DNA of 39,130 nucleotides from Microvirgula aerodenitrificans DSM 15089 (GCF_000620105.1 NZ_JHVK01000028.1:1-39130); one strand, 5' to 3'; positions 25,731 to 35,793 are shown, counted from the stretch's first letter. Program-made: numbers and translations. The notes: generated from the sequence alone by a model not told the origin.

Positions 25731-26486
25731 TCACGGCTTGTGCCTGGCCTGGAACCAGGCCTTCATGTACTTCAGGTAGGCATACCACGATGCATAAGTG
25801 GCGGTGACCAGCCCGACCCGACCGTCCTTCCAGGCCTGCTTGACCACGTACCACTTCCAGAACGACGCAATGCTGCTGGCGAATGCCCGGGCCAGACTCG
25901 GCGAGACCTTCTTGAATTTCACCAGCCGCGTGGTGTAGTCGTTCAGCTTCTTGAAGATTTCATGAATGGTATAGAAGGTGTCGTGGCGGACAAAACCGGC
26001 AATGATGCGGGTGTCGGCGAAGCCGGCCGGCCGGTCATCGACCGGTGCATCATTGAAACGGGCGATGCTGCGGTTGAACAGGCGGACCGGATAGTCCGGC
26101 GACGACACCGGGTAGATCGCATGTACTTCCTGCCCGAGCACGAACCAGTGCCGGGTGATCCGGTAGGCCAGGGTCGGGTCGTCGAGTTCCTGCTTCAGCT
26201 TCAGGATGGCGTTGACGGTGGCCTCGTCGATGACTTCATCGCTGTCCATGCACAGCACCCAGTCATGGCTGGCATGGTCGATGGCAAAGTTCATCTGCGA
26301 GCCATGGGTCGAATACGGGCGGTACAGCGGGGTCAGACCGAATTTTTCCAGAATGGCCAGCGTGCCGTCGCTGCTGCCGGAGTCGACGACGATCAGTTCG
26401 TCGGCAATCCGGGTCAGCGGCTCGATACAGGCCTCCAGCAGCCGTTCCGAGTTGAACGTCAGTACGCAAACACTCAGTTTTTTCAT
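25731..26486 (-). CDS. GT2-family glycosyltransferase
   Basis: 251 residues from ATG 26486, MKKLSVCVLTFNSERLLEAC. GT-A features: ELIVVDSGSSDGT, GSQMNFAIDHASHDWVLCMD with the acidic DSDE motif, and a C-terminal amphipathic region with KWYVVKQAWKDG and YASWYAYLKYM, likely membrane-associated. It resembles the neighbouring WaaE-like protein in layout but is clearly a different paralogue. It lies 5 bases after the epimerase stop, in the same operon. Probably an LPS core transferase; sugar unknown. Confidence 0.85.
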   Translation of the reverse strand: MKKLSVCVLTFNSERLLEACIEPLTRIADELIVVDSGSSDGTLAILEKFGLTPLYRPYSTHGSQMNFAIDHASHDWVLCMDSDEVIDEATVNAILKLKQELDDPTLAYRITRHWFVLGQEVHAIYPVSSPDYPVRLFNRSIARFNDAPVDDRPAGFADTRIIAGFVRHDTFYTIHEIFKKLNDYTTRLVKFKKVSPSLARAFASSIASFWKWYVVKQAWKDGRVGLVTATYASWYAYLKYMKAWFQARHKP

Positions 26487-26491
26487 GGTGG

Positions 26492-27529
26492 TCAATCGGT
26501 ATTGTCTTGCGTCAATGGGGTTCGGCGGTGGCCGTAGAAGGTGCGGAACCAGTCGACGAAGCGTGCCAGCCCGGTTTCCAGCGGCGTGACCGGCCATTCG
26601 CCGATCGCCTGACGCAGCTTGCTGTTGTCGGCGCAAGTGGCGACCACGTCACCGTCCTGCATCGGCAGCAGGTTCTTGTCGGCGACCAGGCCCAGTTGCG
26701 CTTCCAGGGTTTCGATAAAGGTCAGCAGTGCGACCGGGTGGCTGCCGCCGATATTGAACAGCTGGTATGGCGCCCAGCTTGCGCCGGCGAGCGGGTGGTC
26801 GCGGTCGTAGGCCGGGTTGGCCGCCGGTGCCCGTGGCAGCAGGCGGGCGATGGCCTCGACGATATCGTCGATATAGGTAAAGTCGCGCTGCATCCGGCCG
26901 TGGTTGTAGACGTCGATCGGCGTGCCGTTGACCATCTTTTCCGCAAACTTGAAATAGGCCATGTCCGGTCGTCCCCACGGTCCGTAGACGGTGAAGAAGC
27001 GCAGGCCGGTGACCGGCAGGCCGTACAGATGGGCGTAGCTGTGCGCCATCAGTTCGTTGGCGCGCTTGGTCGCCGCGTAGAAGCTGACCGGCAGATCGAC
27101 CGGGTCGGTTTCGGAGAACGGCAGGCGGGTATTGCCGCCATAGACGCTGGAGCTGCTGGCGAACAGCAAGTGCTTGACCTTGCCGTGGCGACAGCCTTCC
27201 AGGATATGGGTGAAGCCGGCCAGATTTGCATCGGCGTAGGCGAGCGGTGCCGTGATCGAATAACGGACACCGGCCTGGGCAGCCAGATGGACGACGACGT
27301 CGAATTCGCCCTGGGCGATATATTCGATCAGGCCCGGGTTGACCAGGTCCTGATAGATGAACTGGAAGCGCTCGAACTGGCTGAGCTGATCGAGCCGGGC
27401 CTGCTTCAGGCCGGGATCGTAGTAGTCGTTCAGATTGTCCATCCCGGTGACGGCATGGCCTTCGCCAAGCAGGCGCTTGCAGACAAACATGCCGATAAAA
27501 CCGGCGGCTCCGGTGACCAGGATTTTCAT
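26492..27529 (-). CDS. NAD-dependent epimerase, probably UDP-glucuronate 4-epimerase
   Basis: 345 residues. Extended SDR with MKILVTGAAGFIGMFVCKRL, MDNLNDYYDPGLKQARL, AAQAGVRYSI, SSSSVYGG and the YAATK catalytic Tyr-Lys pair. The DNLNDYYD and AQAGVRYS signatures are typical of UDP-GlcA 4-epimerases that make UDP-galacturonate. Ugd in the same region would provide the substrate. It lies between msbA (55 bases upstream) and a GT2 gene. Substrate is a family-and-context inference. Confidence 0.9.
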   Translation of the reverse strand: MKILVTGAAGFIGMFVCKRLLGEGHAVTGMDNLNDYYDPGLKQARLDQLSQFERFQFIYQDLVNPGLIEYIAQGEFDVVVHLAAQAGVRYSITAPLAYADANLAGFTHILEGCRHGKVKHLLFASSSSVYGGNTRLPFSETDPVDLPVSFYAATKRANELMAHSYAHLYGLPVTGLRFFTVYGPWGRPDMAYFKFAEKMVNGTPIDVYNHGRMQRDFTYIDDIVEAIARLLPRAPAANPAYDRDHPLAGASWAPYQLFNIGGSHPVALLTFIETLEAQLGLVADKNLLPMQDGDVVATCADNSKLRQAIGEWPVTPLETGLARFVDWFRTFYGHRRTPLTQDNTD

Positions 27530-27584
27530 TTATTCGTCCTATGGGGTCGGGGCGCCCTGTGTGGCGCCGGATGGCGGGCGAGCT

Positions 27585-29345
27585 TCAATTCGGATTGGCG
27601 GCGGCGCTGAACTGCATCCGGTACAGGCCGGCGTACACGCCGTCATGCGCCAGCAGTTCGGCGTGGGTGCCGGTTTCCACGATCAGGCCGTCGCGCATGA
27701 CGATGATGCGGTCGGCTTTCTCGATCGTCGACAGCCGGTGGGCGATGACCAGCGTGGTGCGGTTCAGCATCAGTTGCTCCAGCGCGCCCTGCACCAGTCG
27801 CTCGGACTGGGTGTCGAGTGCGCTGGTGGCTTCGTCCAGGATCAGGATCGGCGCGTCCTTGAGGATGGCACGGGCGATCGCCAGGCGCTGGCGCTGGCCG
27901 CCGGACAGCTTCAGTCCGTTTTCTCCGATCCGGGTGTCGTAGCCGTCGGGCATCGCTTCGATGAATTCATGCGCATTGGCGGCGCGGGCGGCGGCGATGA
28001 TCCGTTCACGGCTGGCCTGGCTGTCGCCATAGGCGATATTGGCGGCAACAGTATCGTTGAACAGCACCACGTCCTGGTTGACCATGGCGATCTGGCTGCG
28101 CAGGCTGTGCAGCGTCAGCGCATCGAGCGGAATGCCGTCGAGGCGGATCTCGCCGCTGGTCGGCGAATAGAAGCGGGGCACCAGGTTGGCGATGGTGGTC
28201 TTGCCGCTGCCGGAGCTGCCGACCAGGGCAATGGTCTCGCCGGGGCTGACGTCGAGCGAGAAGCCGTTGACCGCATCGCGCTCCCCTTCCGGGTAGCGGA
28301 AGGTGACGCGGTCGAATTCCAGCTTGCCGTGCGCGCGCTCCAGCGTGCGCGTGCCGCTGTCGCGCTCGCCGGGCACGTCGAGCAGCGTGAACACGCTCTC
28401 GGCCGCTGCCAGACCGCGCTGCAGCGTCTGGCTGACGCCGGTAATCCGCTTCAGCGGCGTGAACAGCATGATCATCGCGGTCAGGAACGACATGAAGTCG
28501 CCGGCGCTGAACCCGCCGTGGCTGGCGCGCACGCCGGCAAAGTAGATGATGATGGCCAGCGCCACCGACACGATCAGCTGGGTGGCGGCGGTATTCATCG
28601 AGCTGGCGGCGATCTGCTTGACCGAGTTCTGGCGAATGCCGTTGGCCGAAACCATGAAGCGCCGGGTTTCATGCTCATGGCCGCCATAGACCTTGATCAC
28701 GCGTTGCCCGTCGACGGTCTCGCCGAGCACCTGGGTCATTTCCCCCATGTGCTGCTGGTTCTTGCGTGACAGCTTGCGCAGCCGCTTGCCGACCACGCGA
28801 ATGCCGACGCCGACCACCGGGACCATGATCAGGCAGATCAGCGTCAGTTGCCAGTCAGTCCACAGCAGCAGGGCGAGCAGGCCGATCAGGGTGATGCCGT
28901 CGCGGACCACCACGGTAATGACGCTGAAGCCGGCGTCGGTCACCATGGTCACGTCATTGGTCACGCGCGAGATGACCCGGCCCGAGCTGTTGCCGTCGAA
29001 ATAGCTGACCGGCAGTTGCATGAGTTTGACGAACATCAGCTCGCGCAGCCGCATGACCAGGCGGCCGGACAGCCAGGTCGAGGTGTAATCGTTGGTGAAG
29101 GACGCCAGCCCGCGCAGGGCAAACAGGCCGACAATGGCCAGCGGCGTCCAGATCAGTGTCTGCGGATCGCGCTCGACGAAGCCGCCGTCGATCAGCGGCT
29201 TCATCAGGCTGGCAAACAGCGGCTCGGTTGCCGACGCGATGATCATGGCCACGATGGTGACGATGAACACCCGCCAGTCTTGCCTCAGGTATCCGAGCAG
29301 GCGCTTGTACAGCGCCCACGAACCGTCGGTGGAGGGGTCGGTCAT
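27585..29345 (-). CDS. msbA: Lipid A export ABC transporter MsbA
   Basis: 586 residues, a half-transporter with an N-terminal six-helix membrane domain and a C-terminal ATPase. Walker A is GSSGSGKTT, the Q-loop is in MVNQDVVLFNDTV, the signature LSGGQRQRLAIARA, Walker B ILILDEATSALD and the H-loop IAHRLST. MsbA homodimers flip lipid A-core across the inner membrane. Its place at the head of the LPS operon agrees. The gene starts MTDPSTDGSWALYKRLLGYL and is about 107 bases from ptsI, a separate unit upstream. Confidence 0.96.
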   Translation of the reverse strand: MTDPSTDGSWALYKRLLGYLRQDWRVFIVTIVAMIIASATEPLFASLMKPLIDGGFVERDPQTLIWTPLAIVGLFALRGLASFTNDYTSTWLSGRLVMRLRELMFVKLMQLPVSYFDGNSSGRVISRVTNDVTMVTDAGFSVITVVVRDGITLIGLLALLLWTDWQLTLICLIMVPVVGVGIRVVGKRLRKLSRKNQQHMGEMTQVLGETVDGQRVIKVYGGHEHETRRFMVSANGIRQNSVKQIAASSMNTAATQLIVSVALAIIIYFAGVRASHGGFSAGDFMSFLTAMIMLFTPLKRITGVSQTLQRGLAAAESVFTLLDVPGERDSGTRTLERAHGKLEFDRVTFRYPEGERDAVNGFSLDVSPGETIALVGSSGSGKTTIANLVPRFYSPTSGEIRLDGIPLDALTLHSLRSQIAMVNQDVVLFNDTVAANIAYGDSQASRERIIAAARAANAHEFIEAMPDGYDTRIGENGLKLSGGQRQRLAIARAILKDAPILILDEATSALDTQSERLVQGALEQLMLNRTTLVIAHRLSTIEKADRIIVMRDGLIVETGTHAELLAHDGVYAGLYRMQFSAAANPN

Positions 29346-29407
29346 GGCGATCGGCTTCCGGGTAAAACCGGGTATTCTACTGCATCACGCGCTGGCCGCC
29401 GAGGGCC

Positions 29408-29442
29408 GGCGTGGCGAACGGGACGCTTCCCGTCGCCACGCC
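29408..29442 (-). terminator. Long GC-rich hairpin after ptsI
   Basis: GGCGTGGCGAACGGGA (29408-29423) pairs with TCCCGTCGCCACGCC (29428-29442) with one bulged base and a CGCT loop, ten bases past the ptsI stop. There is no U tract on the minus strand. It could end the pts transcript imperfectly or let some transcription run into msbA. Confidence 0.5.
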
Positions 29443-29452
29443 ACGCTGCCGC

Positions 29453-31189
29453 TCATGCCGGCAGCGTGTTCAGCTGGGTCAGCAGATCGTGCACGCGGTC
29501 GGGGTCGTTGGTGCGCAGGATCTTGCTGACCACCGGCGAGATATGGTCGAGATGGGTATCCAGCACCACGCGCTTGACGCTGAGCAGATTGGCCGGCGGC
29601 ATCGAGAACTTGCGCAGGCCCATGCCGAGCAGCAGGCGGGTCAGGCGGGCATCGCCGGCCATCTCGCCACAGATCGATACCGGCACGCCGGCCTTGTTTG
29701 CGGTCTTGATCGTATGCCAGATCAGGTACAGCACCGCCGGATGGGTCGGATCGTACAGATGGCTGACCGCATCGTCGTTGCGGTCGATGGCCAGCGTGTA
29801 CTGGATCAGGTCGTTGGTGCCGATCGAGAAGAAGTTCACGTACTTGGCCAGCATGTTGACCGTCAGTGCCGCGGACGGCACCTCGATCATCGCGCCGACC
29901 TGCATGTCCGGATCGTAGGCCTGGCCGGTCGCGTCGAGTTCCTCGCGCGCCAGCGCCAACTGGGTCACGGCCTGGCGCAGCTCGGCGACCGAATTGACCA
30001 TCGGGAACAGGATGCGCACCCGGCCATGCACCGATGCGCGCAGGATCGCACGCAGCTGGGTGCGGAACAGCGCCGGTTCGGCCAGGCACAGGCGGATGCC
30101 GCACAGGCCCAGCGCCGGGTTGTCGGCGGTAGTGTACTGCGACCATTTCGGGTTCTTGTCGGCGCCGAGATCGAGTGTGCGGATGGTCAGCGGCTGGCCG
30201 TTCAGGCGGGTGGCGACTTCGCGATAGGCATCGAACTGTTCGTCCTCGGTCGGCAGGTTGTCGCGGCCGAGGAACAGGAATTCGCTGCGGAACAGGCCGA
30301 CGCCGACCGCGCCGGAGTTCAGTACGTCATCGACGTCCTGCGGCAATTCGATATTGGCGACCAGTTCGATCGGCGTGCCGTCCTGCGTCTGCGCATTGGA
30401 CTTCTTGATGCTGGCCAGCTTGCTCTTCGCCACCCGCCACGAGCGCAGGCGACGGCGGTATTCGGTCAGCACCATGTCGTCCGGCGACACGATGATCACG
30501 CCCTGGATGCCGTCGACAATGACCAGCTCATCCTCGTTGATCAACTGGCGGGCAGTATGGGTGGCGATGATCGACGGCAGATCCAGGCTGCGGGCGAGAA
30601 TGGCGGTATGGCTGGTGGCGCCGCCGACTTCGGTCACGAAGGCGGCGTAGTTGGAATCCTTGAAATAGACCATGTCGGCCGGCGACAGATCGTGTGCGAT
30701 CAGGATCGCATCGTCGATCAGGTCATCGGCCTCCGGCAGTTCGCCATTGGCGCCGGCCAGGTTCTTGTAGATGCGTTCGACGACCTGCATCACATCCTGC
30801 TTGCGTTCGCGCAAGTAGGATTCCTCGATCTCGTTGAACTGCTCGATCAGCGCATCGGCCTGCTGTTTCAGCGCCCATTCGGCATTGCACTGCTCGCGCT
30901 CGATGACCACGCGCGGCTCGCGTGACAGGGCCGCATCATTCAGCAGCATGATGTGCAGACTGAGGAAAGCGCCGAGTTCTGCCGGCGCGTTTTCCGGGAT
31001 GCTGCCCCACAGCATCTCCAGTTCCTTGCGGGTGGTACGGATTGCCTCGTCGAAGCGAGCCAGCTCGCCGGGTACCTCGCCCGGCTCGAGCTGATAATGG
31101 ACGACGTCGATGCTGCTGTGCGAGATCAGGTGGGCGCGGCCGATGGCGATGCCGCCGCCAATGCCGATGCCGTGCAGGACGATGCTCAT
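29453..31189 (-). CDS. ptsI: PTS enzyme I (phosphoenolpyruvate-protein phosphotransferase)
   Basis: 578 residues from ATG 31189, preceded by AGGAAG. It takes phosphate from PEP to its active-site His and passes it to HPr. The phosphohistidine loop is GGATSHTAILARS, and the PEP-binding barrel has VGLFRSEFLF and the C-terminal CGEMAGD with the active Cys. ptsH lies 126 bases upstream and manX before it. No EIIB/EIIC genes are nearby, so the relay is probably regulatory. Confidence 0.96.
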   Translation of the reverse strand: MSIVLHGIGIGGGIAIGRAHLISHSSIDVVHYQLEPGEVPGELARFDEAIRTTRKELEMLWGSIPENAPAELGAFLSLHIMLLNDAALSREPRVVIEREQCNAEWALKQQADALIEQFNEIEESYLRERKQDVMQVVERIYKNLAGANGELPEADDLIDDAILIAHDLSPADMVYFKDSNYAAFVTEVGGATSHTAILARSLDLPSIIATHTARQLINEDELVIVDGIQGVIIVSPDDMVLTEYRRRLRSWRVAKSKLASIKKSNAQTQDGTPIELVANIELPQDVDDVLNSGAVGVGLFRSEFLFLGRDNLPTEDEQFDAYREVATRLNGQPLTIRTLDLGADKNPKWSQYTTADNPALGLCGIRLCLAEPALFRTQLRAILRASVHGRVRILFPMVNSVAELRQAVTQLALAREELDATGQAYDPDMQVGAMIEVPSAALTVNMLAKYVNFFSIGTNDLIQYTLAIDRNDDAVSHLYDPTHPAVLYLIWHTIKTANKAGVPVSICGEMAGDARLTRLLLGMGLRKFSMPPANLLSVKRVVLDTHLDHISPVVSKILRTNDPDRVHDLLTQLNTLPA

Positions 31190-31204
31190 TCCCGAAGTCT
31201 TCCT

Positions 31205-31221
31205 AGAGCCAGTCAGGCTCT
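31205..31221 (-). promoter_or_regulatory. Small hairpin next to the ptsI ribosome site
   Basis: AGAGCC (31205-31210) pairs with GGCTCT (31216-31221) around AGTCA. On the minus strand the stem ends immediately before the AGGAAG ribosome site, so it could expose or hinder ribosome binding. No U tract is present, so it is not a terminator. Confidence 0.35.
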
Positions 31222-31258
31222 CCCTAGTGGTCCGGATGGAGAATTCCGCCCGGGAGGG

Positions 31259-31300
31259 TGACAAATCACGCTACACAGCCGCGTCGCACAGGATTTGTCA
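31259..31300. repeat. Inverted repeat in the ptsH-ptsI gap, sharing a 14-mer with the rpmA-obgE gap
   Basis: TGACAAATC (31259-31267) and GATTTGTCA (31292-31300) are a perfect 9-bp inverted repeat. The right side contains CAGGATTTGTCAGC and, upstream of it, GTCGCAC. Both strings also occur, in the same order, in the hairpin at 5573-5636. No gene lies in 31190-31315. Confidence 0.5.
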
Positions 31301-31315
31301 GCCGCCCGGCTCGGA

Positions 31316-31585
31316 TCATTCCGATTCGTCGAAACGGTTGTTGATCAGTACTTCCAGCGCGGAAAGCGCATCGCTCTCGTCCGGACCGCTGGCCTCGACG
31401 TGAACGGTGCTGCCTTTGGCCGCCGCCAGCATCATGACGCCCATGATGCTTTTGGCGTTGACGCGCCTGTTGCTCCGGGATATCCAGATTTCGCTTTTGA
31501 ACTTCCCCGCCAGCTGGGTGAATTTGCTCGATGCCCGCGCATGCAGGCCGAGTTTGTTAATGATCTGGATGTCTTTTTCAACCAC
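31316..31585 (-). CDS. ptsH: PTS phosphocarrier protein HPr
   Basis: 89 residues with a GTG start at 31585. A GGGGGA ribosome site lies just upstream, and VEKDIQIINKLGLHARA then matches HPr N-termini, with the phospho-His in GLHARA. The regulatory Ser is in NAKSIMGVM, so HPr kinase control is possible. The manX stop (TGA at 31578-31580) lies inside the first codons, an 8-base overlap that suggests coupled translation. An ATG at 31600 is in frame but would add five unconserved residues. Confidence 0.95.
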   Translation of the reverse strand: MVEKDIQIINKLGLHARASSKFTQLAGKFKSEIWISRSNRRVNAKSIMGVMMLAAAKGSTVHVEASGPDESDALSALEVLINNRFDESE

Positions 31586-31979
31586 GCCCGTCCCCCGCAA
31601 CGATATACATGACGCCTTCCAGCCCGCCGGTCACCGCCTTGCTGATGACGGTCTCGAGCGACTGGCTGCTGTAGCACAGGGCCCGGACCAGCATCGGCAG
31701 ATTGATGCCGGCAATGGCCTCCACTTGTTCTGCGACGATCAGCCGGCTGGCAATATTCGACGGCGTACCGCCGAATATGTCCGTCAGCACCAGCACGCCT
31801 TCACCCCGATCGAGGCGCTCGATCATGCAGCGTGCCGTTGCGAGCATCTGCTCGGGATCGTCATTCTTGTCTACCTGCATGTACTCGAGGTTGTCGATGT
31901 CGCGCTGCAGGACATGCCTGGCACAGTCGGCGAGACTGCGGCCGAGATCGCCATGAGTAATGATCAGGATGCCTACCAT
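31578..31979 (-). CDS. manX: PTS EIIA component, mannose family
   Basis: 133 residues, a lone EIIA-Man domain. The phospho-His is in GILIITHGDLG (near residue 9), and VLVLTDIFGGTPSNIAS is the family's conserved core. It receives phosphate from HPr. In betaproteobacteria this domain is usually free-standing and regulatory, with no IIB/IIC/IID permease, and that is what is seen here. First gene of manX-ptsH-ptsI; it starts about 77 bases from the cysG stop on the same strand. Confidence 0.92.
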   Translation of the reverse strand: MVGILIITHGDLGRSLADCARHVLQRDIDNLEYMQVDKNDDPEQMLATARCMIERLDRGEGVLVLTDIFGGTPSNIASRLIVAEQVEAIAGINLPMLVRALCYSSQSLETVISKAVTGGLEGVMYIVAGDGRG

Positions 31980-32056
31980 AGAGTGCCCTCGATAACACCG
32001 GCTCCGGCCGGCCTGGCACAGGATGCGTGCCGGTCAAACAGGATGTGAGCGTGTCA

Positions 32057-33046
32057 TCATAATCCGGCTCGCGCGTGTCCCGCCACGCCCGCAGCACGCA
32101 GGGTGCGCAAGCCTTCACGGGCCAGCCGGTCCGCCATGTCGTCGTGACGCGTGCCGTCGCCGGCGCGCAGCCATGCCACGCGCCGTCCGGCGCGCACGGC
32201 GGCCAGGACCTGCGCGCCCTCGTCGGCCGCCGCCAGCGCGACCCGGTCGGCGTCGCGCCGGGCCAGATCGACGATGGCGGCCGGGACATCGGCATCGTGA
32301 AAAACCAGTTCCGCGCGCTGCAGCAGGCGCAGCGCCCTGAAAGTCATGTCGTCGGGGTCACCGCTGCCGGCGGCGATCAGCAGCGCTTCTCCCTTTTCCG
32401 GGGTGCCGGGGGCGGCCAGCCGGGCAAGGAAAGCCTGCCGGGCCTGGTCGATGTCACCCTGCAGGGCCAGTTCGGCGTCAGCGCTTTCCAGCGTGCTCTC
32501 CCAGAAATGCCGGCGTGAGTCGACATCCGGCAGGGCGGCCTTGACCTGCGGGCGCAGGGTTTCCGCCAGTTCGGCCAGCTGGCCGAAGGCGGCCGGCACG
32601 GCGGCTTCGATGCGGCTGCGGACCAGCCGCGCCAGTACCGGCGCGGCGCCACCGGACGACACCGCCATCACCAGCGGCGAGCGGTCGATGATGGCGGGAA
32701 AAATGAAATCGCACAGGCTCGGGGAGTCGACGACATTGATCGGCAGCCGGCGCGCGCGGCAGGCGGCGGCCACGGCGGCGTTCACGTCCTCGTCGTCGGT
32801 GGCGGCGATGACCAGTGCCGGCGTGTCGCCGTCATCGAGCAGGGCCGGGGAGAACTCACCGGGCCGGAAGTCGATGAGGCCATCGTGATGCCGTTGTGCC
32901 AGATCGGCGCAGAGCAGGGGCGCCAGCACGCGGATGCGGGCCTGGCAGGCGAGCAGCAGACGGATCTTTCGCATGGCGACGGCGCCGCCACCGATGACGG
33001 TGACAGGACGGTCGCGCAAGTCGAAAAAGACCGGGAGGTATTGCAT
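32057..33046 (-). CDS. cysG: CysG-like siroheme synthase with truncated methyltransferase domain
   Basis: 329 residues from ATG 33046 (ATG 33055 also possible); full CysG is about 460. The N-terminal precorrin-2 dehydrogenase/ferrochelatase is complete: VTVIGGGAVAMRKIRLLL for NAD, NVVDSPSLCDFIFPAIIDRS, and VSSGGAAPVLARLVRSRIE, followed by the dimerisation helices. The following SUMT part starts as in CysG but is degenerate (IAAGSGDPDDMTFRALRLLQ where GAGPGDP is usual). It ends soon after the region matching RLKGGDP, so most of the catalytic fold is missing. It should act as a Met8-like enzyme needing a separate CobA methylase. Confidence 0.88.
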   Translation of the reverse strand: MQYLPVFFDLRDRPVTVIGGGAVAMRKIRLLLACQARIRVLAPLLCADLAQRHHDGLIDFRPGEFSPALLDDGDTPALVIAATDDEDVNAAVAAACRARRLPINVVDSPSLCDFIFPAIIDRSPLVMAVSSGGAAPVLARLVRSRIEAAVPAAFGQLAELAETLRPQVKAALPDVDSRRHFWESTLESADAELALQGDIDQARQAFLARLAAPGTPEKGEALLIAAGSGDPDDMTFRALRLLQRAELVFHDADVPAAIVDLARRDADRVALAAADEGAQVLAAVRAGRRVAWLRAGDGTRHDDMADRLAREGLRTLRAAGVAGHARAGL

Positions 33047-33170
33047 CGGGCGCATCCGGTTCGCAGAGTCCCGGAATCATAGCATCCCGGCCCGCAGCGA
33101 TCCGGGACCGTACCGGCAAACATAAACTGTCTTGTCATATATCAGAAAATCCGGCGATGACGGATGCGCG

Positions 33171-34217
33171 TCAGGCCAGCAGCGCCTGCCAGCCCCAGCT
33201 GATGGCGCCGCCGCCGGCAACCAGCCAGACAAACAGCACGGCAGCCAGTGCCAGCGGTCTGCTGCCGGCCTGGCGGACGGCGCTGGCGTGGGTGGTCAGG
33301 CCGAGTGCGGCCATGGCGCAGGCCAGCATCACGTCGTCGATGCGGATCAGGGCGGCGACCACGGATGGCGGCAGCAGATCCAGCGAGTTCAGCAGCACGC
33401 AGCCGACGAAGACGAAAGCGAAGACCGGCACGGTGATGCGGCGTGGCGTGTCCGGCGCGGCGCTGCGCGGGGCCAGCCACAGCGACAGGCCGAGCAGGAA
33501 CGGCGCCAGCATCATCACCCGGATCATCTTGCTGACCATGGCACTGTCGGCCGCCTGCTCGCCGACGGCGCGGGCGGCGGCCACGACCTGGGCCACCTCG
33601 TGCACGGTGGCGCCAATATAGATGCCGAACTGGTTCTGGGTCAGCCCCGGCAGCGCCAGCTGGGCCATGGCACGCCACAGCAGCGGGTAGACGACCATGC
33701 CCAGCGTGCCGAACACCACCACGGTGGCGACGGCCACGGCGACATCGCGCTCGCGCGGCTGCAGGACCGGTGCCGTGGCCAGCACCGCAGCGGCGCCGCA
33801 GATCGAACTGCCGGCGCCGATCAGCAGCGCCGTGTCCCGCTCCAGCCCGAGAAAGCGCCGGCCGAACCAGCAGGCAAGCAGAAAGGTGCTGAGCAGCATG
33901 CTCAGGTCGGTCATGACCCCGGCCATGCCGACCGCGGCGACCTGCTGGAAGGTCAGCTTGAAACCGTACAGTGCGACCCCTGCGCGCAGCAGCTCGCCCT
34001 TGGCGAACAGCACCCCGGGACCGGCCGGGCCGCCGAGACGCGGATAGAAGGTATTGCCTGCCAGCAGACCGATCAGGATGGCGAAGGTCAGCGCGGACAG
34101 GCCGTTGTCGGCAAAGACGGGGACGCCGGCCAGGCGGATCGCCAGAGCGGCGATGACGGCGGTCAGCAGCAGGCCGGGGAAGCGGCGGCGCAGGGAGGAT
34201 GGCAGGGCAGACAGCAT
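33171..34217 (-). CDS. YeiH/YadS-family putative sulfate exporter (UPF0324)
   Basis: 348 residues with about ten hydrophobic segments. Family motifs include LIGLLAGNTFY, GVLFAKGELLRAGVALYGFKL, GAGSSICGAAAVLATAPVL and IYIGATVHEVAQVVAAARAVG. This is the YeiH family, annotated as sulfate exporters on limited evidence. It lies next to cysG on the same strand, about 125 bases apart, so a link to sulfur metabolism is possible but not shown. It is divergent from tyrS, with a 240-base gap in which I could not assign promoters. Confidence 0.9.
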   Translation of the reverse strand: MLSALPSSLRRRFPGLLLTAVIAALAIRLAGVPVFADNGLSALTFAILIGLLAGNTFYPRLGGPAGPGVLFAKGELLRAGVALYGFKLTFQQVAAVGMAGVMTDLSMLLSTFLLACWFGRRFLGLERDTALLIGAGSSICGAAAVLATAPVLQPRERDVAVAVATVVVFGTLGMVVYPLLWRAMAQLALPGLTQNQFGIYIGATVHEVAQVVAAARAVGEQAADSAMVSKMIRVMMLAPFLLGLSLWLAPRSAAPDTPRRITVPVFAFVFVGCVLLNSLDLLPPSVVAALIRIDDVMLACAMAALGLTTHASAVRQAGSRPLALAAVLFVWLVAGGGAISWGWQALLA

Positions 34218-34457
34218 GGGGACGGCACTATTCGGGTATCAGCACAGCCTGCAGGGTACGGAAACGTGCTGCATCAGAGAAACGCGTAATACCAATCGAG
34301 TCTATTCAAATTCCCGATAATGCTTTGGGGCCACCGGATCTGCACTGTGCCGGCTGCCCGCGCTGCCTGCTGTGGCGGAAATCAGCGTAAAATCACCGGT
34401 TTTGTTGCCGCTGGTCGCCCATGGCCGGCAGCGGTGTGCCCACTAAGGACTTTCCCA

Positions 34458-35732
<1,275 letters not shown>

Positions 35733-35769
35733 GTACCCGCGGGGCGTCAGTCTTCGCACGCACCCGCAG

Positions 35770-35793
35770 CCCCCGGCATGTCCGGGGGTTTTT
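35770..35793 (+). terminator. Rho-independent terminator of tyrS
   Basis: CCCCCGG (35770-35776) pairs with CCGGGGG (35782-35788) around CATGT, followed by five T residues. It lies 37 bases beyond the tyrS stop. Confidence 0.88.

Noticed and set aside
34218-34457. Promoters between yeiH and tyrS (GATAAT at 34316-34321, TAAAAT at 34388-34393)
   Set aside because: Both -10-like boxes lack an acceptable -35 at 16-18 bases, so neither could be chosen.
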